Below, one piece after another: positions 21,871 to 34,400 of a stretch of DNA of 64,000 nucleotides. The DNA lies in NCBI GenBank assembly GCA_002633005.1, contig NMRA01000373.1, forward strand, positions 1-64,000, given 5' to 3'. Source of the DNA: Phoronis australis (lineage: Eukaryota > Phoronida > Phoronidae). The translations under genes and the position numbers were made by a program. How positions within the stretch are numbered: position 1 is the first letter of the stretch; each line of letters starts with the position of its first letter. The notes beneath the pieces were generated by a model that was not told the origin of the DNA, made no database searches, and worked only from the letters and a program-made list of their open reading frames with translations.

Positions 21871-24680
21871 GTGGCGACAGTCTTATTCTACATCTTCTTC
21901 CTCAAGGCAGTTGAGGTCAACCATTTTAAATGTTGCTAAGTATATTATGTTCACCTTGATGAGTTTGTACGTTTAGTGCCGTTCTTGTCACTTAAATTGG
22001 AGAACTCAGAAATCTTAGAGTGGGCGTTTTAGCCGATCAAGGGTTCTTAAAATATAAATTTTTGAGACGTCGAAGATGGGCATTTATCCTAATTAACCAT
22101 TAAGTAGCTACATTTATGTCAGACTCATAAGCAAGTCAGATAAAACTTTAGTCAGTAGGAGCTATTTTCCTACCCAGATGAGGCAAGGTGCCACAGAAAC
22201 CCTCGACTAGCTGTTCGTTACTCTCAGATAAATGAGCTATATAGTTTTGGAAGCTAAAATTTGCATGAGCCAGGTATTCACACACGTTTTAATTGTAGTC
22301 GAACAATTTCGTGAGTGGGCATTGAGCCAAACGTGGGCCTCTAGCAGTATGATTACAGTAATTGGAACTGTGACAAAATCTTATCATAATCACGCTTTGT
22401 CATGAATTGGGTTTTAGTAATACTATATTTTTTACTTCATTGTTAAAATGCCTTCTTGTAGATTTCATAAAATGCTTTTTCTTCAGTATTTACACAAAAA
22501 ATGTCGTCAAAGTTGTCTTTGTTTTCCGATTTTCTAAGGCAGACAGCAATGAGTGTTAGAAATTCTTACAGCTTCCTTAGTGTAGTTTTATGACAGCTAT
22601 ACATTACAAACACTGTCGGTAGTGAAATAGAATTTTCTCATTGGTGAAATGAAATACTATATGTCAGCCATATTTTACACTGAATAGGTAAGGTAGCATT
22701 CACGTGTTACGTCATCCAAAATTTGCCTTTTACTCCTTCCCGCTGTCGTTATGATATAAGCTCCCCCATCCAGGTTCTAATTAGTCAACGCTTCCCACCT
22801 GTTTTTGGAAGAACCAACAGTTCGTTAGAGCTTCCATCTTATTCAGCGATATTCCTGACCAGGTTTGAACCTGTGCCCTTTGGGCTCACCTGATGATAAA
22901 AGTGTGCCTTTTTAGTGTAATTAAAGTGGTTAACATATGAAACAGAAACCCCAAGAGCAGTCGCAATAGGAACAGAGTCATGTTTTACCTGACTGGCAGT
23001 AAGTTGACTAGAATCTAGCATTTTTGGAAGTGTTGCATTTTAAAAGGTTTGCCTGGAGGCCACGCTGCTGCAATCTACTTGAATGTACTTTTTTGTTTTT
23101 TGATGTGCTAATGGCACAAAGGAGCAGTCCAGGAATATCCCTGCTTATTATAAACTAATGTTTCTTTATAATCATACGTCGCATTTGTCGCTGTTGTATT
23201 CAGCAATGAAATACAGTACGCCATGACAACTATCAAATCATACTGTGATGGAGATATTCTGATAAACTTCTTGACGACATCACCACGAGTCTACCTCCTC
23301 CTGTCATTAATCGTCATCTTTTCCAAACCCCCTCCCTCCCCTCAAGTGATAACATAATACACAAAAGCTCCCCCAATAGATTATCAGCAAATGTATATTT
23401 TTTAATAAAAAGTGAGTACTCTGGACATGTCATACACCAACTGTGACACAAACTTGATCATTTATTTTTGACAAAAACTTGCTCTTATGATCTTGGTTGT
23501 GGTTTGCATTTACTCCTCTTAGCTGTGGTTTGCATTAACTCCATCTTTGCCATGTTATCTAGTCAAAATGTATGTCTTGAAGTGCCATTTACAATCATGA
23601 AAATGTTTAGTTATTACTTCCAGATTGCTGGTGTGAAGCTGAGGTTGTTGTTTATAAGATCTTCTTAGAATGCTGGTGCATTTTGGTTTTGAGGCATAAA
23701 TCATAACTTGTGGAAGGAATAAATTGGACCCATTCTAATCTGAGAATGGTTCTGTGTGCCAATAAGGTGCACTGCCATGAACTTATCACAAAAGCCCTGG
23801 TTATAAAAAATAAACTTTTTAGTCAAGTGGCAGTTTAATCCATTCTGACCTGAATTATGCTTTGTTTGATGTGAAATTTTGGAAAGTTTATTACAAAGAG
23901 AGAACAGTTTGATTATTCACCAATGTTTTGCATTCTATGACAAACATTTTCATATAAGTTGGTTTACTATTTTTTAATAAAATTCTACCGTGTACTCTAC
24001 GACTCCTTTAACACTATCACACAAAGGTGAGGCTTTTATCTGTGCCCATTTCATTTGCTATTGTCTGGGGGATATTCCGTTGACACAAATTGCTCGTGTT
24101 GAGAAATCTTCGCTTATGGAAGAGAAACAGAGCATTCTATGCCATAACTCAACATTCTAACCTCACCGACCAATCAATTATCATTTCCATGACTGCTATT
24201 TTGCAAGTATTATGTGAGCTGAAAAACGTTCCGAGATTCCTTCCGAAACACTCGACTTCCTGACTCGCGTGATTGTTTTTCGTCTTGTATGACTTTGCCA
24301 AAACTGTGAGAAACTTGCTCTAGGGAACGTATCCCTGGTGTTGACAAATAAAACTAAAATCAATGGGTGCATTGCAACATGTACTTTATATTAAACATCA
24401 CTACGAATAACATGATAACAAAATTGAATGCAGATTTTCTATTGCACAGAAAACTGGTACAAGACAAAAAAGTGTAAAATTTTACATCATAGTTGAAAGC
24501 AAAAAAGTGTTTTTATAAAAACCATACCGAGAATAAGGAGTTATTGAGCAAGATCAACCATTGTCATTAATAAATTCTGTCAATTTTTTATTGTTGTTAC
24601 TTATAAAACAGAACAAACTAAGGATAGAGCAGCTTTACTTGCCACCACAATTAACCACTTCCTTCATTACTTGGGTGGCG
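21871..24680. other. Intergenic region between MGMT and the polycystin gene
   Basis: It contains the MGMT 3' UTR. AATAAA-type signals appear near 23404 and 23718 but are far from the stop codon. No exon or full element was recognised. Both flanking genes point into this interval. Confidence 0.4.
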
Positions 24681-24683
24681 CAG

Positions 24684-26362
24684 AACTGAAAAAAGTTGGG
24701 GGCTAAAGCTCCCTAGCCCCCCTGTGGTGCACCACCTATGGACCATGGACGTGGTAGCTAAGCACTGAAACAAGAGCAACGCGAAGTGTTGAAATGCGCC
24801 CACGAATGCATCGCAAATGGTGTGCTTTTAGGGTTATTTATTAGTATCATAAAAATGGCCACTAGATGGCGCAAAAATGTACACTACATCCAAAAACGGG
24901 ATCATGCCATATCCCATAAAATCTGTCAAGGAACTTAAGAGAAATGAAGGAAAACAGAACAAAATGAAATTGCCACTTGTGGGCACAGCATCCGTTTGAT
25001 CCGCCTGACAGTCATCGTCTGTTATCTTCATATAAATTCACTTACTAAATTTAATAAAGAGCCTGCAGTGGGTTTTGGAGATACAGTTATGGGCCAAAAA
25101 CAAAACTACCACTAGGAGGTGCCACAGTAGTCAGTCGCCATCATCAAACGTCCTCTTGACAGTCACTGAAAACATATAGGCCAATTTTCAAAACCATCCC
25201 CAGAATGATTTGGTTGATCGAGGGGTGGACGCCAAAAACAAGATTTGAAAACAGCAAAAATGGTCACCAGGTGGCGCAAAATATCTCGATTCCATCCAAA
25301 AACAGGATGATAGTGTCCGAAAGTCGTCGTCATCCGTTGTCAACATCATATAAATACACTTGCTAAATTAAGTAAAGATCCTGCAAACGGTTTAGGAGAT
25401 ACAGCGATGAGCGCAAAAAAAACAAAACTGCCACTAGGAGGCGCCACAGTAGTCGAACTCGTTGGAAAATCATCGTCAGCCATTCACTTCATGGTAGAAA
25501 GTATTAACAATTTTCACAATTATCCTGAAAGCAGTTTGGTTGATAGACGAGTAGACGCCAAAAATGCTCAAAAACAGTAAAAGTGGCAACTAGGTGGCGC
25601 AAACTAGGTCGGATCCATCTGAAAACAGAGAGATAGGTGCCTGTACGCCAAATTTTATAAAAAAAACGTTGAGGACATTTGAACATAAAGAGGTAAACGT
25701 AAAAAGATGAAATTGACACTAGGTGGCACACCAGAAGTCAGATCCATCCGAAAGTCGTCGTCCGTTGTCAACATCAAATACACTTACTAAATTTAGTAAA
25801 GATCCTTCCAACGGTTTAGAATACGGCCATAAACACAAAAAAGAAAAACTGCCACTAGGAGGCGCCACAGTAGTCGAAATCGTCGGAAAGTCATCATCAG
25901 CCGTCCACTTCATAGTCAAAACATACGTGCCAATTTTCACAATCATCCTTCGAGTGGTTTGGTTGACTCGAAAACAGTGAAAATGGCCACTAGGTGGTGC
26001 AATCTACGTTGAATCCATCCGAAAACGGGAGGACAGCGTCATCTCACTAATAGGTGCTTATATACCAAATTTTATGAAAATCCATTCAGGACTTTTGAAG
26101 TAAACGTAAAAAACTAAAATTGCCACTACGGGCACAGCGGTAGTCGGAACCATCCGAAAGTTCGCTCATGCCGTCCCATCCACGGTAGGAACACGTGCAA
26201 AATTTCATGAAGATACATCAAGGCGTTTTAGAGATAGAGCAACGGATGCCGGACGGATGGATGGAGATGATGGCATAATGCGTCCACATATAAATATGTG
26301 GGCGCATAAAAATTGGGGGGGGCTATAGCTCCCCAGCCCCCTATGGTGCGCTGCCCATGCAT
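24684..26362. repeat. Related G/C-rich repeats flanking element copy 3
   Basis: At 24693-24740 the text is GGGGGCTAAAGCTCCCTAGC then CCCCTGTGGTGCACCACC; at 26314-26358 it is GGGGGGGGCTATAGCTCCCC then AGCCCCCTATGGTGCGCTGC. They are diverged direct copies on either side of copy 3, resembling ends of hAT-like elements. An older element may have been split, or two relatives may lie side by side. Confidence 0.5.
24769..26310 (-). mobile_element. Hairpin-ended element, copy 3, inverted
   Basis: Read on the minus strand it begins TATGCGCCCACATATTTATA with a clear hairpin and continues into TCCATCCATCCGTCCGGCAT. It ends CAACACTTCGCGTTGCTCTT. The plus strand shows motif copies near 24857, 25107, 25261, 25429, 25583, 25713, 25849, 25985 and 26120, for example GGCCACTAGATGGCGC and TGCCACTAGGAGGCGCC. 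It lies between the convergent MGMT and polycystin genes. Confidence 0.7.
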
Positions 26363-27352
26363 TATTGTAATTTTGACCATAAAATGTTAATTCAAAGTCT
26401 CGAACATCAACCCGAAATTTCCTGCCAAAAGCCAATTGAATCTGAACCAAAGCATCAGACTTCAATACCTCACACAACAGAGAGTAGATCTTGCAATATC
26501 AACATTCACGACTACACTGTTACCATACACAGTTGTGCTTTCCAAGAACTAAGACATAATTATTTAAATAAATGATTAAATTTATGCTAGAAAACCAATC
26601 GAACCCAAAAATTTTTTGAAATATGCACTCCCAACATTTTAAACGTTTGGCAGCTGAGAAGCACGTGCCTGGACGGTTAAATTATGGCACAATAGGTGTA
26701 GGCTATCGTTGACTAGATAGAAATGACCTGGTAAAATTTAGCACTGGAATAAGTACGTGACCCTTTCTGTCAGTTAAACTATAGTTTACTCCAGTTTCCT
26801 CATGAAGGTTTAAGTGACTAAAAGTCACATGACCATAATCAAAAGTTACATGTACATGACACTGAGAGTGTAGTAGTCTGACGAGACTAAGTAATTTCCT
26901 GTGCTGAGAGTGTTTCGTTTTCCATATCACATCATTCTATTATTAAGTACTGTGCAGTTTACTAATATTTTGTCAAATGGGGCAATGAGGTGACATCCAG
27001 ATGTGTGGAGGATGCCCTTCAAAGTGATTAATTACCGTCCAGACATTCGACAGTTTGAATTATACGCTAATAAGCTGAAGAATACATTACCTTTTAACCA
27101 CGCCATGAAACAAAAAATTGAAACCAAGATTGATACAATATCTGGCAATGGACGGTTACTCACTTTCTTAAAATTTAATATTTTGTAATTGAAAAAATTA
27201 TACAGACTATAGCAGTGGTGAAAATAAACGGTCTAAACAAGCGGCAAAAAAATCAAGCTACCACTTCCTGCAAAAGCGTAATTCTGAAATTTCTACGATC
27301 TAAATTTTTTTTTTCTTGAAGCCGCTGCGCTCATGAAGTGCTTCTTCCAACA
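26363..27352. other. 3' flank of the polycystin gene
   Basis: No coding exon recognised. On the minus strand an ATTAAA at about 27174-27179 lies about 175 bases beyond the stop codon and could be the poly(A) signal. The plus-strand ORF 27003-27188 has no family resemblance. Confidence 0.4.
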
Positions 27353-28460
27353 TCAGGTCGTTTTAGTCTGCTGACTACCACGAGAGGGCGCTGCGCCAGG
27401 TCTATTGAACACGAAGTAGTCCATCAATTTGTCCAGCAGGGTGTCCACTTTGTCCTTGAACTCCTCACACTTCTGATACGTGTCCTGCTCTCCAGCTACA
27501 TAATACATGAAAGCACCAACTAGTGACCACCATCCAGTGTTTATTTCAATCTTGAACTGATACAAAATGCGGCAGCAACTCAAGGGACAGGCAATGCATA
27601 TTTGAGCCATTTACGAATTTGCAATTATTTTAAACTTGGTCAAACCTAATCAACTCTGACACGTTTTTGTGAGTCCCTGATGGTTTCGATGGTCTTGTTA
27701 GTAACGAAAACCAAATCCTATCCTGGCAAGGAGACCGATTTTATGAGCTGAAGTGGCCTAATTGACTTTTTTACTTTTGGCAGCTTAACAATGAAGAATG
27801 CAGTATTAACTCATTCAAAATGATTGTGTACTTACAACAGGAAAGGTAATTTTAAAGTGAAGTTTCAAGTACTTACAACCATAGTAAACGTGTTGCCTGT
27901 CTTTGTGTAATGTCACCTTTTTCTGGCCACCAAATCCAATCATTTGCTTAAACCTGAAAATAACAGGTATTGAACATATGTGTACCAAAGAATATTGTTT
28001 CCAGGTTATTGCATGGTCACTTGCAGGGGACCAACATTTCTCAATTGAATAACAGTCAGCAAACTGGTTCTCAAAGTGCTGCTACCTAATAACATTTGGT
28101 GAAATTATGAGCATTTGTGGCAAAGCGACAAAACTTTGAAATATGGAAAATGGCAACTTGAGCAATCATTTTTCTCATATCTCGAATCTTTATAATACTT
28201 GAGATTATGGACAACTATTGTACAGTGTTCTGAGAATAGTTTCACACACGATACTAAAACTTACTTGCCAAAGATGAAATCCACCATCTCGTATTCATTG
28301 GACTGTTTCGACAGGTCATGCTTCACCGAGCTGAACGACTCATTGATTATGCTCACCATGAGATTAATGAGTATGAAGGACATTAACACGATGTAACCCA
28401 CAAAGAACACACGACCCAGCACGGGATAAGACAACAATAGACCTTCCAGGTGGAACTTGT
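27353..28460 (-). CDS. Polycystin exons: S6, C-terminal tail and stop (3 exons)
   Basis: Exons 28460-28265, 27953-27877 and 27495-27353. They give KFHLEG after the pore, S6 (VFFVGYIVLMSFILINLMVS IINESF), the conserved EYEMVDFIFGKFKQMIGFGG, and the tail GEQDTYQKCEEFKDKVDTLL, a short heptad-like coiled coil. The protein stops about 22 residues later (TGA at 27353-27355), so the cytosolic tail is much shorter than that of vertebrate PKD1. Confidence 0.88.
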
Positions 28461-31400
28461 CTGTAATGAATGGTAGAATAACAACTGAACATACAGTTCT
28501 GTACAAGACAAAAGTAATCAGACAAAATAGGCTTGAGTTGTCTTGCAAAATCTCTTGTGGCACTTTTTTATTGCCCATCGTACCAGCGATTACCATTTTT
28601 TATTTTAATTATTTTAATTTATTCACTGTCTATTACCTGTAATTGTATTAGTCGTAATGAATGACCGGACATCACCTACCTCGGTCTCCTTTTCCTATCT
28701 GGAAACGAGCTTGTGATGAAGGTATCGTATATTATTCGGGACACAAGTCGATCAAAAATGGTATTTCACTCGATAATTATATTTATGCGAGCATTTGGAC
28801 CTGTCTTACTCCATCCCCCCCTCATTTAGGTCTAGTCCATTACTTCCTTTGTATACGGCATCCTGCACTTCGCTTTCCCAGCCTTCTTTTTGGTCTATTG
28901 TTATCATGTGCCCTGAGTTTGGTCAGCTCTTGGCTCTCATAGGCTCAACCATCCCCCTATTAGGCATTTTTTCATACCTCCACGTAGCTAGTGCTTTTTA
29001 TTGCCTATCTTACCAGAGATAATAATTTTTTATTCAATGTCTACTACTTGACTTATCGCCAACCTCTGTCTCCTTTTCGTCTCTGGTAACGAGATTGTGA
29101 TGAACGTATCAGACATGAGTAAGACTGGTAGGGTATAAAAAGGTTAGGTGAATTACAGCCACTTTTTAATATCGTTTGAAAGTAGTAATTGAACANTGTA
29201 TTAGTCGTAATGAATGACCGGACATCACCTACCTCGGTCTCCTTTTCCTATCTGGAAACGAGCTTGTGATGAAGGTATCGTATATTATTCGGGACACAAG
29301 TCGATCAAAAATGGTATTTCACTCGATAATTATATTTATGCGAGCATTTGGACCTGTCTTACTCCATCCCCCCCTCATTTAGGTCTAGTCCATTACTTCC
29401 TTTGTATACGGCATCCTGCACTTCGCTTTCCCAGCCTTCTTTTTGGTCTATTGTTATCATGTGCCCTGAGTTTGGTCAGCTCTTGGCTCTCATAGGCTCA
29501 ACCATCCCCCTATTTGGCATTTTTTCATACCTCCACGTAGCTAGTGCTTTTTATTGCCTATCTTACCAGAGATAATAATTTTTTATTCAATGTCTACTAC
29601 TTGACTTATCGCCAACCTCTGTCTCCTTTTCATCTCTGGTAACGAGATTGTGATGAACGTATCAGACATGAGTAAGACCGGTAGGGTATAAAAAGGTTAG
29701 GTGAATTACAGCCACTTTTTAATATCGTTTGAAAGTAGTAATATGAACAACTTACTTCCTTATCTCAGCAGCATTCCCCTTCTTTCTCCACCATTCACTT
29801 ACCTTTTCCCCTGGCTGTTACTGCAACTAAATTACTCATCTCAGCAACACTCTTCTTTCCCTACATGATTCACTGTCCCTCCCCCCATACTTTTACTAAC
29901 AATAACTCACTCAGTAACATCACCAACAGTGTCTCGACGGCTGTAATGAAAGAGTGGAACTCAAACAGGAGACTGCTGAAGCATAGGTAAGCCAGCTGGG
30001 CGTAGGCGAGCAAGAAGACACTGAAGACAATCATGAAGTTGGAGATGGGTCCCAGGGCTGTGCGTAGTGTCAGACTGAACATGGACATCTTTTTGTTGAA
30101 GTGCAGCAGCTTGAGCACTTTGACTGTCACCAGAAAGAGGATGAGTGCGAGGAAATAGCTGTAGAGCTGGAACAGGCAGACATTTAGAAAGGTGTGAGAC
30201 AACGGAGGGATGATGGGCAACTCGAAATTTGCTAGGTGGTGACAGTTAAAACTGCTCTGTTTATGACTGACTGAAAACAAAATCCTAATAGGTCATTTAC
30301 TCTGCGTCTTAAAATCAGCCTCGTATTATTGCTTACCAATTAAAGTCACAAGCAATACATACATGCACCACATTTTTGAATTCCCAGTCTTAGTAGGGTT
30401 GGCCAACCACAATAACATTGAAAAGTTTTTTAGAAATTAAGAATTTGAAAATGGGGCCTGTGACTCCTGCCACGATAAGGAATTATAGTCGAGACACATT
30501 TTATGACAGTAAAAGACCCAATTCAACTTCAGCTAGCTTTAAACAGAGACATGCAGCTTTAAACAAGGGTGCCAGAGATAGAAAGGCATGAATTCAGGCA
30601 TTCACATGACATGGGCCCACAATTGCACCTCTGCTGATGCACTGTCACTTGTTTTTGCTCTCAATCTTTTCCGTTGTTAAACTTAGGGGGACCTTTTTCA
30701 CTGGCATCACCAAGTGAATATCGAATGGCCTATTACAAAGTACCTGGTGTAGAATTGCAAATAACCAAAAAATATAGACAAAATCATTGCTATTCCCCCT
30801 CAAGTGGAGGCAACTGAAAATAACCAAAACATGCCCAACCTGAGTCACTGGCAGCCAGTTACTTTGAGTTACGCTGACTAATAAATATTATGTTCAGAAA
30901 TTTAAAACTACATTTGATGATAAAAAACTAAATCAATGGAAATTATACCCATTTCACATCACTATTGTACTTCATCAAATTGTCCTGTACAAGGCCCAAA
31001 GCTATCGTCAAAAGCCCCGTTTGTCTATCAGGAAATCAGACCTCAGGTCCTTGCGTGGAGTATAAAGCATTTAACTCTATCAACAATAGCTTCACGGCAA
31101 TAAAACACTGGCTAATAAGTAAATAAACATATCATGTATCATGGACTAACACTGGGGACTTGCTCAAATTGAACCCATCGTAAAAAGTTCAGTCGTATCA
31201 TTTTACCCAAAGATGAACAAAAAATGGTCAAAATGGATGCATTAGGCTTCGGCTCTTTGGCACCTGTTAATGAATAGCACAGTGGTAGACTATTGGCTTG
31301 CGAGTCATAATGACGGACAAATGAGCATGATAACTGTTAATTAACAATGACAAAACTGATATCTGCAAGGATAAAGCCTCAAATTAGAAACCGGCTGTCA

Positions 31401-34400
31401 CCTGGAGTTAAAACCAAATGAGATAAGTTTTGAAACGAGTCGGTCAGACTAGCTACTCTGAGTTATGCTGACTAATAATCAAACAGGGGAAAATGCTTTG
31501 ATACCAACCTATAACTAGTAAAGGTGGTGCAGGACCTTATCAACTAGTCAGGGTTTTTATCAAGTTATTTACAAAACTTAAGATTTTAACTCAGTAAAAG
31601 TACACATTCTGAAAGTTAATTTTTGACTTTATACCAGTAAGTCAATAATGGGGTTATGTGACCATGTGGTTTGTAGTAAAATGTTTGACTGATGCAACTT
31701 ATTTTTTTGAGAGACCACTAAATACATGGAAAAGTGGAACATTTTAAAAACAATTCTTATTATGTCATTTTGGAGAATGACGCATTACGTATAGTGCCTG
31801 AAAGATCTGATCAGCCATTTTCCAAGATATGACGTTATGAACTTAACCAAATTAGGACACTTCTAAGATCCTTAAAACTAAGCTTTTATGTGGTACTGAA
31901 TCGTTACCTCATCCCACAAAACAGCATACTGAAAGTTCCCAAAGGCCTCCTTGTTCTTATGATACCTTGCTGACGTTCGCTTTGCTGCCACGATTCTGAC
32001 AAAGAAGAGGCTGAATGTGATCACATTCAGACACACTTGAATCAATTCCACAATGTTCCACGACTCCTGAAAACAAAAAGATCAAGGACAGTGAATTGAA
32101 AACTTAAGGTCACTTTGCCCCAACTCAATGCATGCAATACATACAAAATAATCGAATGTAATAATTTTTGCCGTTGTCACAGTAGATGACTCATCAAGAC
32201 ATGTCGTTAAGCAGCTACTCCGAAGGTGAATTCCATTTGCTCCCAGATGTCATGACAAGGACTTCCCCAGCACTCAGCAGGGCTCTTTTCCGATTTCCTA
32301 TTATTGTATTTCCTGCAGTTTCCTCTTCTTTCACCTCTTTTTATCATTATTTTTGTGTAATTCATGCAAAAATGAACAGTTAAGTTTTACAATGCAAAAA
32401 ATATTACTATCACAAAAGCCCGCTTATTTGTGGAATGAAGCGTCACCTGGAAAATTTTCCTCTTTTTTTGTCACTGGTCATTCCAAGCCCTGCCTCAGTC
32501 ATGACGAGCAATACGTCTGCCCTTATGTAGCACAGTAAGTAACACTAACATTCTAAAGTAAACTACCCAGAATGCAACACACGTGCCAAACACTTGTCTT
32601 ACACAGTCATGCAAATGCATTACCGTAGTCATTATCTCATATCTTAATTACTAATTCATTACACCATATCTTATATGTCAATTGTCATATAGTGTTTGAT
32701 TTCTGTTTCTGTTGACAAAGGAAGTTATTACATCCGAAAATTTCAGTTGATCCATACTTGTTGTTTTATTTACCTATTTAATTACTAAGTAATTCGTCCT
32801 TGTTATGCAGACACACTTAATGTACTATTGCATTTTGAATTGCAATGCTCACACTTGACAAAAAATGACAAATCATGAGTGCTTAATGCCCATTGTATTG
32901 TTCATCCTTTGTTAATCAACACAGACGTAAGTGCCAATGTTTTAACACCTGAGTCATACATGGGCTTTTCTTCCCCATGTATGAGAGGAGTACAATAAAG
33001 AACGGATCTGTTCATTTTCTCCCATTATTTATGGCAAGCACAGTAAATACAGCAGTAACTGTAACACATGTTGAAGCAGCACGATTCCTCTATATGATTA
33101 AAAAATTACTATCATTCCCCAATGACCGTGAAACTAACAAATTTAGAGTGCCTGCAGTCACACAAACTTGTTCAAATGACTCACACAAAAAAATTACACT
33201 CATTTCTTTAAAGCTGACTGATGCACTCCTTAAACAGGCTTGTACGCAATCACATGTTATTGAAAATTAAAAAGAGGCTAATCAAAAGTTACACAAACTT
33301 ACTTTCAGGAATAATATTAATTGTAATCTTCCATTCAAGAGATTTAGTGACGACCAATACATATTAACTACTGAATGTATTTTGGGGAAAAGTACAGCAT
33401 TTGTTGGAAGTGTCGCATAATTCATGTCGACGTTTCCCCATTTTCATGGCGCAAATTAATCATAACTCAAACTAATTACCCAAAAACAGCACCTAAAGCA
33501 ACACCCAGAGTTGTCTCAGCATTACGTCTAGTAAAGAAAGAATCAAAATACGCCATGAGTCATCAGCATGAATGGTCATAAAAATGCACCTTAAAATATT
33601 CTCTCTTCATTTTTTTCATCTTCTTAATTTCAATCACTGTGAAGTAGAGTATCGTCAACCCCGTGATGATCTCGATGGCCATTACGAAGAACATATAGCT
33701 GCCTACGTAGCGGTCAAGACGCAAGACGTGCAAGTGCGGGTGAACTGTGGTACCTGAGAAATACAAGTCGAGCAAAATGGCTCGTTTATTACGTAATTGA
33801 ACAGTAATATACCCAGGGTTAAGTACAGCACAATTTGATTTAAACTGCTTTAACCAAATATCTACTATTAATGTAACGACAGGGGAAAACCAAGCCACAT
33901 TTATTACAGATATTTCATGATGATATCCAATTTTGTACCATTGTCCAACTGCCCAAACATGACCATCACAAATTCTTAGTGTTTTGACCAACACAAGGTT
34001 ACCAAATACTATACATAACAGTTTCAACAACAGAGACGCAGTCAACAGTTGGGGCAAAAGAACAGCTGCAGTACTCTTATTTCATTGAAGTTGTAGCCTA
34101 CCAATTCCATTTGTTCCCACTCGCTCGACAATGATTTTGATGATGACAACCAATCACCGGGCTTTTTGAGCGAAAAAATTACCTCCTCCATTGGAGAATT
34201 CAACCAAAATCATGGAGACACCGTGGAGATTCAGGTTTGCGTTGTATAGGACAAACTCTACAAACACGGCTCGTGTGTGCAAATCCAGCCAGCTGGAGTT
34301 ACGTAACCCTCTCAAAATGTCCATTGAAGTAGCGAGATTGGCACCCAACTCGGCGACATATCCCCCACCTCCATAGTATAATGCCAGTATTCCGTGATGA

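Noticed and set aside
22860-22900. Box-B-like GGTTCAAACCT on the minus strand
   Set aside because: No matching box A at tRNA distance and no cloverleaf; at most SINE debris.
3395-28085. Shared ACTGGTTCTCAAAGTGC at about 3400 and 28055
   Set aside because: The match is short and the flanks differ, so a common repeat cannot be claimed.
28661-29575. Four plus-strand ORFs of 75-93 codons
   Set aside because: They are identical pairs created by the 553-bp duplication, lie in an intron on the opposite strand and have no domain.
30167-30280. In-frame extension upstream of the polycystin exon at 30166
   Set aside because: The open frame continues, but TGCCTGTTCCAG at 30167 is a strong splice site giving the expected WDE|LYSYF join.
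31275-31300. tRNA box-A-like TAGCACAGTGGTAGAC
   Set aside because: No box B or tRNA fold follows; at most a truncated SINE head.
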